A stretch of DNA of 64,000 nt from Galeruca laticollis (GCA_963921935.1 OY998180.1:87727139-87791138), one strand, 5' to 3'; positions 23,374 through 33,826 are shown, counted from the stretch's first letter. Numbers and translations are program-made. Notes: generated by a model from the letters alone, not told the origin.

Positions 23374-24663
23374 CTATATCTATTAAGTAAGTAAAAACTA
23401 AAACTATAATGAAGCCTAATGTAATTGTAAGGGATAGTTTATAAACTTTTTGTTTTTTTTTTGTCAGAGGATTAAGAAAATAGAAGATGCAGTTCAGTTG
23501 CCATGAATGCATAAAAATAAAGAAAATGTATTCAGTACTTATGTATATCAAATTTGTAATATGGATTCCAAGATAAAACGGATTACTTGTATACTTTTGT
23601 TGAATTGGGGGAAAAATAATTTTGTAAGTAAAAATATTATTTATTTAAAGAAAATATTTTAAGAATATTTTTTTAGTCTTTATAACTACGTGGATCCAGA
23701 CTTCAATAATGTGGATGGAGGGGGGGGGTCACCACCCCTTTGTGAGTATAGAATCATAAAAAATGGATATGTTTATAAACTTTTTATTTTATTTTTGTTA
23801 TGAGGAGAAATGGTAGAGAAGAAGATGAACTTCAGTTGCCATGTATTAATAAATATGAAGACAAATACATTAAATTTGTAATAATAATTTTATTTATATT
23901 TTTATCAAATATTTAGTATTTGTTTCTTTTCAATAAAAACATACACCAATTTTTCCTTTAAATTTTTTTGAATAATTGATAAGAGTCAGTGAAAAAGCGG
24001 ACATGTCGGTTTATTGCTACAATAAACATTTTTATAGTTCACCTAATTAATTGGCATTTCTTTGCTACTATTCATTTGAATTAAGAGGGGTCTGTGGAAA
24101 AGCAGACATTCTGTATTATAATAAATATAAAAACTACCTACTTACTTTCTCTGTACTTCAAATTTGTAATGCTACAAATCAACAAACATATTGCATAATT
24201 GATTTGATTTTGTTTTCAATAAAAGAAAACACTTTTGCTATAATTTACTTGAATAATTGAAAAGAGTCAATGGAAAAACAGGCATGTCCGTTTATTACAA
24301 ACTGGAGGAAAATGCAAAAAGTATAACATTTCAATACATAACCTGGAAAAATTGAAGATACAAAATATTTAACATTTTTATTCCTGCATTTCGAAAATAA
24401 AAGATTACATATTGTGTTACTTTTTGAATAGAATATGAAATATCTATTTTGTTAAATTAGTAGAAAGGCTAACTCAGAAGGCTGTGTACAGGTTCTTAGA
24501 GGAACCAAAAGGCCCTGATATGGGGATCAATAAATATAATGCACTTGTGGAATCACTAGCAACAGCTAAAAATATTTGTGGATTATTTTATGTCTAGGCT
24601 ACACTAAACACAATCTTGTGGAGTAAATATAAATAGCATTTACGAAGCACAAATTTACTTATT
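23374..24663 (+). pseudogene. Distal exons of the W multi-exon gene, copy 1
   Basis: Exons with recognisable borders follow the array. A 156-nt exon (23468-23623; acceptor TTTTTGTCAG, donor TTTT/GTAAGT) encodes IKKIEDAVQLPC and so on, but has TGA where copy 2 has TGT (CCATGA). Next is a short exon after TTTTTTTAG containing NYVDPDFNNVDGG. A third piece, MVEKKMN/ELQLPCINKY near 23815, resembles the first exon. The last exon, 24478-24597 (after AACTCAG), encodes AVYRFLEEPKGPDMGINKYN and ends TAG. The protein family is not recognised. Between these lie repeated motifs of the form AAGAG...TCAGTGGAAAA.C.GACAT near 23985, 24087 and 24257. Confidence 0.5.
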
Positions 24664-25259
24664 TAGCATGAAAATTACTTAATTATAATCACTTACAAAT
24701 GCAATACACACTAAACTATAAATTTGGGATATTTTTATGAACACAAAACATATGACAACAGCATTTGACCCATAGAGAAAGTTATAATATTATTTGTCTA
24801 TGAATTGACCGTCGTCTTCTGTCATTGTTCTATATTGTTCTATACAGCGCCATGCATCAACACGGTGGAGCGGTTGAACTTAAGTAAAAAGATGTTCGTT
24901 TGCAAAAATTTGCGCACAACAAATCTCTTAAAATACAATGATTTGAGATTTCATATTTTCAGAGTCGAATTCTCTAGGCTTCCTTTTGGGGATCAGGTTT
25001 TGGTGTTCAGATTGGTGACCACAAATTGTCAAAACTGTCAAAATCACACCATCACTTAATGGCTTATATTTTTTTATAACAATATAAAACTCAACCAAAA
25101 TACCTGATCCCCAAGACAAAGGTCCAAGTTATAATGTGTTCAAATTTCAACACTTAATTTTCCTGCGTTCATTAGATTTGTTGTGTACAAAATGACCTAA
25201 ATTTTGTTGCAAATCACTGGTGCCAACTGTTTTCAGGTTCCTAAAACGTGAGGCCCCTC
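24664..25259. other. W 3' terminal region (copy 1 only)
   Basis: No gene seen. Two inverted arms (TTGGGGATCAGGTTTTGGT near 24987 and its complement near 25094-25113) could form a hairpin about 125 bp long. The right TIR closes the element. Confidence 0.6.
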
Positions 25260-25263
25260 TTAA

Positions 25264-25870
25264 CAACGTTTTGATGCAATTCTAAAGTGATGATTAGTAT
25301 ATCACTCCAATGACGAAAATGTTGTTAACAGTACCATTGCTAGAAAAAATTGCTTCATTGGAAAATACAATGCTGTTGTGAAAATTTCGGTTCTTTATTA
25401 TTGAATCTTCCATCCACACGCAAAAATGAAGACGCTTTTCGTCATATCATATTTACGCTCCTTCAAAACTCTTCGAATATGGGATTTGCTCATATTCAGT
25501 TGAATTATCTTCCACCGAATCCAAAATTGAAACTATAGAAGCATCATTTTCATTACGAACTAGTTTCTTTTTCTTTTAATTCAGAACAGAACCAGTTTCC
25601 AAAACAAATTTTACCAGCTTCTTTATACCCATACGGGACATAGTTACTCCGGGAAATGTTTCATTGAATTCTTCCGCAATGCGACGGTATCTCTATTCCC
25701 CAATACCATAACGTTGTATTAAATATATTTTTTGTGAAAACATTAACATGTTCACCAAAAATTACAGAACTACAGTTTGAAGTTATTTTTTTAATCGTGT
25801 ATGAACTACAACTTGTAAGATATCTATATACAATATTAACAATACATATTCTGTTCATATCTCACTCCAG
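25264..25870 (-). pseudogene. Mariner-like (DUF4817-type) transposase, proximal half
   Basis: The minus strand reads RYRRIAEEFNETFPGVTMSR, then KKLVKFVLETGSVLN (helix-turn-helix region), then after shifts FSNEAIFSSNGTVNN (first catalytic block, canonical FSDEATF with D to N here). The protein is interrupted at TTAA 25260-25263, exactly where W begins, and continues at 11055. Several stops and frameshifts are present. The outer end was not resolved. Confidence 0.8.
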
Positions 25871-26357
25871 TGTGTGGCGCATATCATAGTATTTTCATTG
25901 CATGTCCATAGTTTGAAGTTAATTTTGACAAATAAATTAGTGTTTGAAGTTTTCGAGTCACAGCCATCTACAACAAAAAATAATAGATGTAGTACGATGA
26001 GAAAATGAGTTGAATTGAATTAAAATTCTAATTACAGATTTGGTCATTTGAAATCAAACAAAAAAATTTCCTTTTTTTGTAAAAACAAAAATAAAAATGT
26101 TTTCCCTATTGTAAACTCAATCCGGGGACAAACTGTACAATATCAATCCGATAAAGCATACAATTTTATAGACTGTTTCAGAATTTTAACATTTAAAAGT
26201 TCCATATCGCCGGGCCAGCACTTCCCCGTCAAATCAAGTGATCTGGGGACATCCCAGATTGTGTTTGACAGTTCCTCGTGACGTCGACATGTACTCAGGC
26301 CTCTTAATAATGATGATTCATTTTATATGGAATTTCCCTCTTATCTTAATATTTAGA
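25871..26357. other. No recognisable gene
   Basis: Possible outer flank of the mariner-like element. AGGCCTCTTAAT at 26300 resembles a degraded W-type end, but there is nothing to pair it with. Confidence 0.4.
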
Positions 26358-26885
26358 GAGTAGGGGAGGGCGGGTCACAGTGGCCGGTGGCCAGTTTCAA
26401 ATAATTTTAGAATGCATGCAGTATATGTGTTGCCATCTAGCAGGAAGCTGCTAAACTATGCAAAGAACAGTGTCGGTCATGTGTTAGTTCCTAAATTTGT
26501 CACAAATTAGTTTTATTGCATTTTTGTGTCTATGGTGCAGCACGTGTAAAAATCCGATGAGTATTGTATTTTGTACCATTACAATTTGAAGTGATTTTTG
26601 ACCACTTAGTTATATCGTGTTTAATATTGATACATTATCCTAATAACCAACGCATGCCAGGAGCTAGAAACTTGCGAACAAAATTTTAGATAGAAAATTT
26701 GTTTAGAGGTTAGATTTGTTCACAGTGGCCAGGGCATTTGGGACAGAGTGGCCACTCCTCACTATCAGACTTTGGTGGCCACTGTACTCATAATTAGTCG
26801 ATTTGTGTTCAGCATTTCTCCTTCATCTTTTCTTTCAAGACTGACGCATGCTTTTTAATTTATTTCATATTGAAAAATTGTGACG

Positions 26886-28598
26886 ATGCCACGCAACAGG
26901 AAACTCAGAAGCACTATTGGTCTAGCAGATGAAAACGATATGAAATCGGCTGTTAGATCTGTATTAGATGAAGGTTTATCTACAAAAGCGGCTGCAGTTC
27001 GTTACAATATAGCACGAACCACATTACGTAGGTATATTAAAAAATGCCGTGATATAAATATAAATTGGGATGAACCAGAATTTCCAAACATGAAGCCAAA
27101 TTATGAATGCAGAAAGATTTTTACTAACGAAGAAGAGGTGGAGTTATGTGAATACGTAAAGAAATGAGGTAAACTACACCATGGTTTACCACCAACAGCT
27201 GCTCTAAAACTGGCACCTTGCAGTGGCTAACAACAAGAATATTCCGGAAAGCTAGCAATGACATCAATCTGCAGGAAAGGAATGGTTTACTATGTTGATG
27301 AAAAGGAATCCTACAATTTCGAACAGCAGAAGCAACTTCTATATCAATATTTATGGCTTTTAATAAGCCCGTTGTCCTTAAGTTCTATGAGGACTTAAGG
27401 GATTTATATGAAAAATACCCATCTTTGGATGCAAGCAGAATCTATAATACTGACGTAACAGCTTTAACAACTGTTCAGGGATCAACTAAAACAATTGCAC
27501 AAAAAGGACAGAGGCAAGTTGGTCAAATTACTTCCGCTGAACGAGGCGTTCTAGTGACCATGTGTGGTACAATTAACGCTCTTGGAAACTGTATTCCGCC
27601 TCTATTGATATTTCCAAGAGTCAATTTTGAAGATAACATGATCAAGAACGCTCCCATTGGGACAGTAGGGGCACCTTCACCGACGGGTTGGATGACGTTT
27701 AAAATATTCGAGAACTGGATACATCATTTCATTGAGCATACCAGTCCTTCATTGCAAGACCCTGTTTTACTGTTATTGGATAACCATGAAACACCCATGA
27801 AACACATGTATCCTTTGAGGTCATTAGGATGGCAAAGAATTCTGGCGTTATTCTTTTTACACTACCACCACATACAAGCCATAAGTTGCAGCCTCTAGAC
27901 AAATGTGTATATGGTCCTCTGAAGCGTTACTATAATGAGGCATGTAGATCCTGGCTAGCATCAAATCCTGGCAAGAAAATAACAATATACGAAATAGCTG
28001 AACTGTTAGCGATTACCTACCCCTCGTTTTTACACAAAAGAATTGCATATCTGCCTTTGAAAGCACAGGTATTTTTCCAATAAATAAATATGTATACGGA
28101 AATGATGAGTATTTAGCAGCAAATGTAACAGATAGATTAGAACATGAGCAAACCACATCAACTAGTAAGGAAAGAGAAAATCCACGTCCATCAACCAGTA
28201 CATTTAGTACGAATTCTCCTGTTTCACCAGGAAAATTTTATTCTTTAAATATTAATGTGCCAGCCTCCAATTTGGTCTTACCAGAGATATTACGCCTCTA
28301 TCCGAAAACCAATACCGAAAAGAATATAACTAAAAGGGGTAGTAGGAAAAAAAGAAAGCAGAAGTTTTAACAAGCACGCCATTTATGAATAGACCAGAAG
28401 AAGAAATCAAGGAAAAAATGAGACTGGAAAGTTCCAAATATGGAAAAAAGTGATCGGAAGCAAAAGAAGAAACCCATTATGGATTTTATGGAATCCACAA
28501 GCGAGAGTGAAAATGAGATGTTGGACTTATGAAATGCTTCGAATGATGACGTATCCGAGAATTCTGAAGATAATTCTGGCAGTGTAATTGTTGTTGAA
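26886..28598 (+). pseudogene. Tigger transposase A (CENPB/DDE_1 type), broken
   Basis: The start MPRNRKLRSTIGLADENDMK leads into a psq-type HTH, STKAAAVRYNIARTTLRRYI. The frame ends at TGA about 27167 and the CENPB-like part is scrambled. From 27353 the DDE_1 core reads IYNTDVTALTTV (first Asp kept, usual DE now DV), LLLLDNHETP (second Asp) and, after a frameshift near 27829, PPHTSHKLQPLDKCVYGPLK (third Asp). A C-terminal acidic/basic tail continues in fragments to about 28590. The start is the ATG at 26886. Confidence 0.85.
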
Positions 28599-28599
28599 T

Positions 28600-29048
28600 T
28601 GTGATGATCCCAAAGGGAGAGTAGTGTTAAAAGGACATTAGCATAGAAACAAGATTGAATTATGTTAATATTAATTTCGATGTAAATAGCGGGCATTGAT
28701 CTATGGAGGCCAAGCTAGATATACGAAGAGCACGTTACAATTAATTTGTAAATATCACACTATGCGGAAGGTCCTGCATGCGGATCACTGAGCGAATGCT
28801 TCCTATAAATACACAGTGTCGACAACCCATAATTCATTCAATATTATTATTCTGAATAACTTTAAATGTATGTATAGGGTATTGTAATCTGTGTTAATTT
28901 TAAATATACTTATCCCAGTGAGTTTTCTAAAAGATGTTGTTTATTCAACCCCCGAAGATCGGTTACTAGGTAAGTGCTTTCCCAAAGATATAATACTTTT
29001 ATGGTGGACTTAGTTTTTACTAGGGGCACTTACTGAGTAACCACTACA
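28600..29048 (+). repeat. 5' LTR of gypsy B
   Basis: Starts TGTGATGATCCC and ends CCACTACA, 449 bp. It is followed by TGGCGATCCTGCC, a plausible primer binding site. A variant boundary at 29111 (second CCACTACA) cannot be excluded. Confidence 0.8.
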
Positions 29049-29330
29049 TGGCGATCCTGCCAACGAAATGGTTATGGTAAAATTAATGGTATAATGGTAA
29101 TCGCCACTACATATCGATTCTGCAAAATAAATGGAAATGGTAATTGTAAAATGGTAATGGAAAAGTTAATGGTATAATGGTAATCGCCACTACAATGGTA
29201 GATTGGTTATGGTAAAATGGTAAATATTTCTGCAAAAGCAAATGGTAATGGTAAATAGTAATATTCGACAATAAATGGTAAATATTCCTGCAAAACAAAT
29301 GGTAAGGATAAGTGGAAGTATAAGGTTTCC
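29049..29330 (+). repeat. Leader with ATGGTAA-rich degenerate tandem repeats
   Basis: Imperfect repeats of AAATGGTAATGGTAA and ATCGCCACTACA, with CGATTCTGCAAAATAAA resembling the primer-site sequence CGATCCTGCCAACGAAA. The primer-site region appears to have duplicated locally. Confidence 0.6.
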
Positions 29331-29363
29331 TATCTAAATTTGGGACCCTGGAGAAGAGAAACT

Positions 29364-29597
29364 ATGGGAGGCTCATCAACTAAACAAGAGGCAAAAGAAA
29401 CTGGCACTGTCAATAATATTTTTATGGTACAGCAAGACAGTTTTGCAACGCATATAATGGTTCTATTGTATATCATAACAGTAGCTTTTATCCTAAAATT
29501 TATTTGGCCATTGTGGAAAAGGCATCGAAGACCGTTGAAAAGGGACATCAACCGATGCATTGTAGCAAAGCAGACATCAGGAACTCTGACTGTGTAA
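29364..29597 (+). CDS. Small membrane ORF upstream of gag with myristoylation-type start
   Basis: 77 codons from the ATG at 29364. The start MGGSSTKQEAKETG fits an N-myristoylation pattern (Gly2, Ser/Thr at 6, Lys7). About 30 residues later a hydrophobic span HIMVLLYIITVAFILKFIW is followed by basic residues KRHRRPLKR. The ORF is intact, unlike its neighbours. It sits in the leader, between LTR and gag. I recall short MG-start ORFs in some mdg1/412-type elements; the function is unknown to me. Confidence 0.6.
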   Translation: MGGSSTKQEAKETGTVNNIFMVQQDSFATHIMVLLYIITVAFILKFIWPLWKRHRRPLKRDINRCIVAKQTSGTLTV

Positions 29598-29647
29598 AAA
29601 TAATTATAAGTACGTAGGCATTCTATTCTTATGAACGAATCTTATGA

Positions 29648-30745
29648 ATGTCAATAACGTGGGAAGATTTTGAAGATAAGTTGATATTAATTGTAGAAGA
29701 AGTTAATAAACAGGGAAAAAGGGTTTTCAAAAAGGAAACTCCTAAAAATCCAGATAAACATATTAAAGTAATTAATAGTATAATAGTTCTTTATAATAAT
29801 TTTGCTAAGTTAATAGCTAAAAATTGGAAAAATTTAAGTAAGTACAACAAGAGAGTTGTAAAAATTATTCAGATAGGATTAGACATAAAACTGCTAGGGC
29901 ATTTCAAGCGTTAAATTGTAGTATTAAAATACCTACCTCTATATTCGAGGAAATCAATACTATTGTATTACAAACAATAAGCAAACATTTGAAAATGGCG
30001 ACAAGTATGAATGATTTTTTTAATTTTGCGAGTAAAGTTTTACCGACCGAATTTAACGGTGAAGCAAGCAAATTACAGTCATTCTTAGATTCATTAGATT
30101 TACTACAAATAAATGTGACGGGTAACGAAGAAAATGCTATTTTACTAATTAAGACGAGATTAACGGGAAAAGCCAGAAGTTTGATCACGACGGAAAACTC
30201 CAATACAGAATTCAAGAATAAACTAAAATCAGGAATTAGAGGAGACAATCCAATCCTTCTCTTAGCGAAACTTGGTAAAGTAAGACAAAATGGAGATAGA
30301 ATAATTAGCAGAGACTACAGGCAGCATACGTGTCGGAAGAGATGCCCGAACGACTAGCCGAAAACTATACTAAGGAAGCAACGATTAAGGCAGTAACTAC
30401 GAATGCCACAACGGATGCAACCAAAACAATAATCGCAGCGGGAAGTTTTGAAACTACGCAAGAAGTACTATCCAAATTAGTATCAGTAGAAGGTATAGTA
30501 GGACAACAACAAGTTTTGCACATGAAGGATAACAGGAATTTCTTCAGGAAGCCAAACTTTGACTTTAGGAACAATCATCGGAGAGGAAACAACACAGGAT
30601 TTTATAACGGTAATCATTCAGGAAGGACATTTCGACAGTTCAATCAAGGAAACAACTATGGCAGATACGAAAATTTTAATAAGAATAGGAAATTCAATAA
30701 GAATGGAAATTACAATAATCGAGCTAACAATAGTGTAAGAATATG
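29648..30745 (+). pseudogene. gag: Gypsy B gag, two frameshifts
   Basis: MSITWEDFEDKLILIVEEV opens a matrix-like region. A frame change near 29885 leads into KMATSMNDFFNFASKVLPTEFNGEASKLQSFLDSLDL, a gypsy capsid start. A second change near 30310-30330 leads to EEMPERLAENYTKEATIKAV and an Asn/Arg/Phe/Gly-rich nucleocapsid-like tail. There is no CCHC knuckle. The tail runs straight into LINE ORF1 sequence in frame. Confidence 0.8.
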
Positions 30746-31325
30746 CAAGATAGAAGATAAAATTGAGGTAATGAGTATACAAATAGCACAATTAAAGAAG
30801 AAAAACTACGATTTAAGGATGGAAAATATGGCACTAAAGGAAAAAGCAGAATTTTTGCAAGGAAACATGACACATACTCAGAAAAATTTTAGAGAGAAGA
30901 ATTTGATAATACATGGTATAGAAGAAGCAAACGAAGAAGATGAGGAACAACAGGAAAATAAATTGGAAGTTGTAATGAAAAAGGTTAATAATACAGTAAA
31001 TGTTAAATCAGATATTTTGAAATGTAAGAGAATAGGAAATAAAAACAGTAACAAAAATAGGCCAGTACTAATAATGATGAAAGGCGTGAATAAGAAAGTA
31101 GAAACTTTGGAAGGAACGAATAAATTAAAAGGAACAAAGATATATATTGATAAAGATTACCCAAAAGATATATTGGAACAGAGAAAACAGTTAATAAGAT
31201 ACATGAAACAGGCAAGAGAACGTGGAGCAAAAGTTAAGATAATTGATAATACATTAATGATTAATGACAACGTATATAGTCTAAAGGAATTAGAACAAAG
31301 GAAAAATCAATCAACTAAGAGGTAA
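30330..31325 (+). CDS. Chimeric ORF: gypsy gag C-terminus fused to LINE ORF1 RNA-binding domain
   Basis: A single uninterrupted 331-codon ORF. The first about 139 residues are gag (ATTDATKTIIAAGSF; then RNNHRRGNNTGFYNGNHSGR). From about residue 140 (near 30746) it changes to a LINE ORF1p-like protein: a coiled coil (IAQLKKKNYDLRMENMALKE), then an RRM-like block EKNLIIHGIEE, then RPVLIMMKGVNKK, then IYIDKDYPKDILEQRKQL. The ORF ends TAA just before gypsy RNase H sequence resumes (about 31345). The insert replaces protease and reverse transcriptase. The intact frame across the junction is notable; expression is unknown. Confidence 0.85.
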   Translation: MSEEMPERLAENYTKEATIKAVTTNATTDATKTIIAAGSFETTQEVLSKLVSVEGIVGQQQVLHMKDNRNFFRKPNFDFRNNHRRGNNTGFYNGNHSGRTFRQFNQGNNYGRYENFNKNRKFNKNGNYNNRANNSVRICKIEDKIEVMSIQIAQLKKKNYDLRMENMALKEKAEFLQGNMTHTQKNFREKNLIIHGIEEANEEDEEQQENKLEVVMKKVNNTVNVKSDILKCKRIGNKNSNKNRPVLIMMKGVNKKVETLEGTNKLKGTKIYIDKDYPKDILEQRKQLIRYMKQARERGAKVKIIDNTLMINDNVYSLKELEQRKNQSTKR

Positions 31326-31344
31326 ACAAATTGTCTAGGAAAAA

Positions 31345-32954
31345 TGTGAAATTTGATCGATTTGGAAGAATATGATTTTGAAATACCGTATGTCGAAGGT
31401 ATAGCGAACTACGCAGATAGCATATCGAGAATATCCATAGAAGAACTTAAGGATTTATATATAAATGATTCACATGTCTTGGCAATTACAAGAGCACAAA
31501 CGCGAAAAGAAAACGCTCAATCAGGAAAGGATCTAAGGATTAACGAAGAAACAAAGCAAGAAAGAATAGAAAAACCTTCAGTAATAAAAGTTTTAAATAA
31601 TCTTGAGGCACATTCATTACCAATTTTACACTTTGAAAATAACCGTATCTCGTTAAGGATGAGCATTCGGATCAAAAATAAAATAAAATTTAGTGAAGCC
31701 TTAATTACCGGAATACACAACTTCGACCTAGGACGAACGTTGGAAACGCTTGAGGAGCTATCGGTAAAAAATAAAGTAAAAAGAATGAAGATATATACAA
31801 ATGATGATATATTCAAAAAGTGCACAGTAGAAGAGTTTATAGAAGAAGGAAATCAAAGGTTAAAAAATATTCAAGTATGTATATGCGAAGTACCAAAAAC
31901 GGTACAGCAGAAAGAAGAGAACCAAAAGATTTTAGAAAGAAATCACAATGATCAAATGTTTGGAGGACATGTAGGAAATAATAGATTATTAAAGAAACTA
32001 AGAGCAAATTTTAGGTGGAAAAACATGGAGAAAGACGTAAGGAAGTACGTAAAGAATTGCCATAAATGCCAAATGAATAAAGCAAAGCTTAGTCATAGGG
32101 AAAAATTCGTCATCACAGTTACATCTATAAAACCGTTTGATATTATTTACACAGACACAATAGGTCCGTTTGTAGAAAGTAACAACGGAAATCGTTATTG
32201 TATTACAATATTATGCGAACTAACCAAATACGCGGTTATGATACTGGTCAAGAACAAGGAAGCATACACAATAGCAAAAGCGATATTTGACAATTTTATA
32301 CCGAATTATGGATTGATGAAGGAGATAAGGACAGATCAAGGGACGGAATAAAAGAATGAAATAATGAAGAACTTAGCGGAACTTTTAAAAATAAAGCATA
32401 ATTTTTCAACAGCATACCATCATGAGGCAATAGGCAGTTGTGAAAGATTACATAGAACATTTAATGAGTATATAAGAAACTTTATCAAAGATTCTAGGGA
32501 TAACTGGTGCGAGTTTGTGAAAATGTTTGCATATTGCTATAATATAACACCAAACACGTATCACGGATACACTCCTTTTGAGTTAAAATACGGGAGAAAA
32601 CCCAATTTACCAGAATTATTAAATGTAGAAATAGAACCGTGTTACAATCTTGAAAGATATGACAATGAGTTAAAATATAAGTTACAATACGCAAACGAAA
32701 GAGCCAAACAGTTTTTAATGAAAAATAAAATAATTAGAGTAAATAATACTGAAAAGGAATCTTCACTTGTAAACTTTAGATTAGGGAAATTAGATATTTT
32801 AAAGAATGAAGGGAGAAATAAGTTCGATCCACATTATTTAGGTCCGTTTAAAATAACGGAAATAAAAGGCGTAAATTGTGAAATTTCATCTCAGGACCGT
32901 AAGCCACAGACCGTTCATAAGAATCGTTTGTATAAATACAACCGCAGAAAATAA
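31345..32954 (+). pseudogene. pol: Gypsy B pol 3' part: RNase H end and integrase
   Basis: IDLEEYDFEIPYVEGIANYA is the usual RNase H end. Integrase follows: H-H (NHNDQMFGGHVGNNRLL), C-C (NCHKCQMNK), D in IYTDTIGPF, D in IRTDQGTE, then a TAA at 32349-32351 in the same frame, and E in SCERLHRTFNEYIR. The C-terminal end is FDPHYLGPFKITEI to KNRLYKYNRRK. Apart from that one stop the frame is intact. Confidence 0.92.
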
Positions 32955-33081
32955 TTGTAAACAAGTGAAGTGTGTTCATAAACAAACAAGTAGTGTTAGT
33001 AAACAAAAATAAAAAACAATCAGCGCAAACTACTAACGTTATAGGTAGTATCAAAAAATTAAAACGATAATTTTTCTCTTC

Positions 33082-33094
33082 CAAGAGGGGATGA
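33082..33094 (+). promoter_or_regulatory. Polypurine tract of gypsy B
   Basis: CAAGAGGGGATGA directly precedes the LTR start TGTGATGATCCC. Confidence 0.65.
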
Positions 33095-33544
33095 TGTGAT
33101 GATCCCGAAAGGACAGTAATGTAAAAAGGACATTAGCATAGAACCAAAGATTAAATTATGTTAATATTAATTTCGATGTAAATAGCGGGCATTGATCTAT
33201 GGAGGCCAGGCTAGATATACGAAGAGCCCGTTCCAATTAATTTTTAAATATCACACTACGCGGAAGGTCGTACATGCGAATCACTGAGCGAATGCTTCCT
33301 ATAAATACACAGTGTCGGCAATCCATGATTCATTCATTATTATTATTCTGAATAAGTTTAAATGTACGTATAAGGTATTGTAATCTGTGTTAATTCTAAA
33401 TATACTTATCCCAGTGCGTTGTCTAAAATATGTTGTTTATTCAACCCCCGAAGATCGGTTACTAGGTAAGTGCTTTCCCAAAGATGTAATACTTTTATGG
33501 TGGACGTAGTTTATACGAGGGGCACTTACTGAGTAACCACTACA
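33095..33544 (+). repeat. 3' LTR of gypsy B
   Basis: 450 bp, TGTGATGATCCC to CCACTACA, matching the 5' LTR with scattered substitutions. The leader-like sequence TGGCGATCCTGCC continues after it to about 33615. Confidence 0.85.
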
Positions 33545-33826
33545 TGGCGATCCTGCCAACGAAATGGTTATGGTAAAATTAATGGTATAATGGTAATCGC
33601 CACTACATATCGATTCCCGCGTGTGGGGTACAGTGGCCAGTTTTCATGTTCTCAAAAATCATTATTATTCTTTCATGTATCGTTTATTTTTTCCTAATAA
33701 ATTTTTTATGGGTAGTAAAAACTCTATTTATTATGATCCTGTAAACTACATATCAATGAAGGCATTCGCAGTAGAGAAAAAAAATATAAACCAAAAAGTG
33801 GCCACTGTGACCCGCTCTCCCTACTC

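Larger units (their letters stand above)
11056..25259 (+). mobile_element. Element W copy 1: 14.2-kb DNA transposon with TTAA target duplication
   Basis: The left end TTAA-GAGGGGCCTCCTCACAG (TTAA at 11052-11055) and the right end GAGGCCCCTC-TTAA (TTAA at 25260-25263) form 10-bp inverted repeats flanked by TTAA. Removing W and one TTAA rejoins the two mariner halves in frame (minus strand QNVVKVNVWC), so the boundaries are well supported. Contents: a short coding fragment, an X-type repeat block, a YqaJ gene, a tandem exon array and further exons. An errantivirus (16005-23369) is inserted into the array. A second, deleted copy lies at 58768-62680. TTAA duplications are known for piggyBac and Kolobok. 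YqaJ partners are known, as I recall, in some ISL2EU-type elements. I cannot assign the superfamily. Confidence 0.85.
28600..33615 (+). mobile_element. Ty3/gypsy retrotransposon B (mdg1/412-like layout) with LINE ORF1 insert
   Basis: Two LTRs of about 450 bp flank a leader with a small membrane ORF, gag, a foreign LINE ORF1 segment, then the end of RNase H and integrase. Protease and reverse transcriptase are missing. After the 3' LTR, another 71 bp identical to the leader follow (33545-33615), as expected if a second tandem copy began there and was lost. No clear target duplication was found. Confidence 0.85.
26358..33826 (+). mobile_element. Pogo/Tigger-type DNA transposon A, split by a gypsy element
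   Basis: The left end GAGTAGGGGAGGGCGGGTCA continues CAGTGGCC. The right end complement is GAGTAGGGAGAGCGGGTCA then CAGTGGCC. Extra CAGTGGCC/GGCCACTG motifs near 26385, 26723, 26754 and 26772, and at 33635, look like subterminal transposase-binding repeats. A TA duplication is not clear. A gypsy element (28600-33615) interrupts it just past the transposase C-terminus. Confidence 0.75.

Noticed and set aside
29040..29330. Possible CRISPR-like regular repeats
   Set aside because: Irregular ATGGTAA-type degenerate repeats in a retrotransposon leader, without constant repeats or unique spacers, in a eukaryotic genome.
29340..29363. Longer start for the gypsy B membrane ORF (MGPWRRETMGG)
   Set aside because: The upstream codon is not an ATG; the ATG at 29364 gives the myristoylation-type MGGSSTK start.
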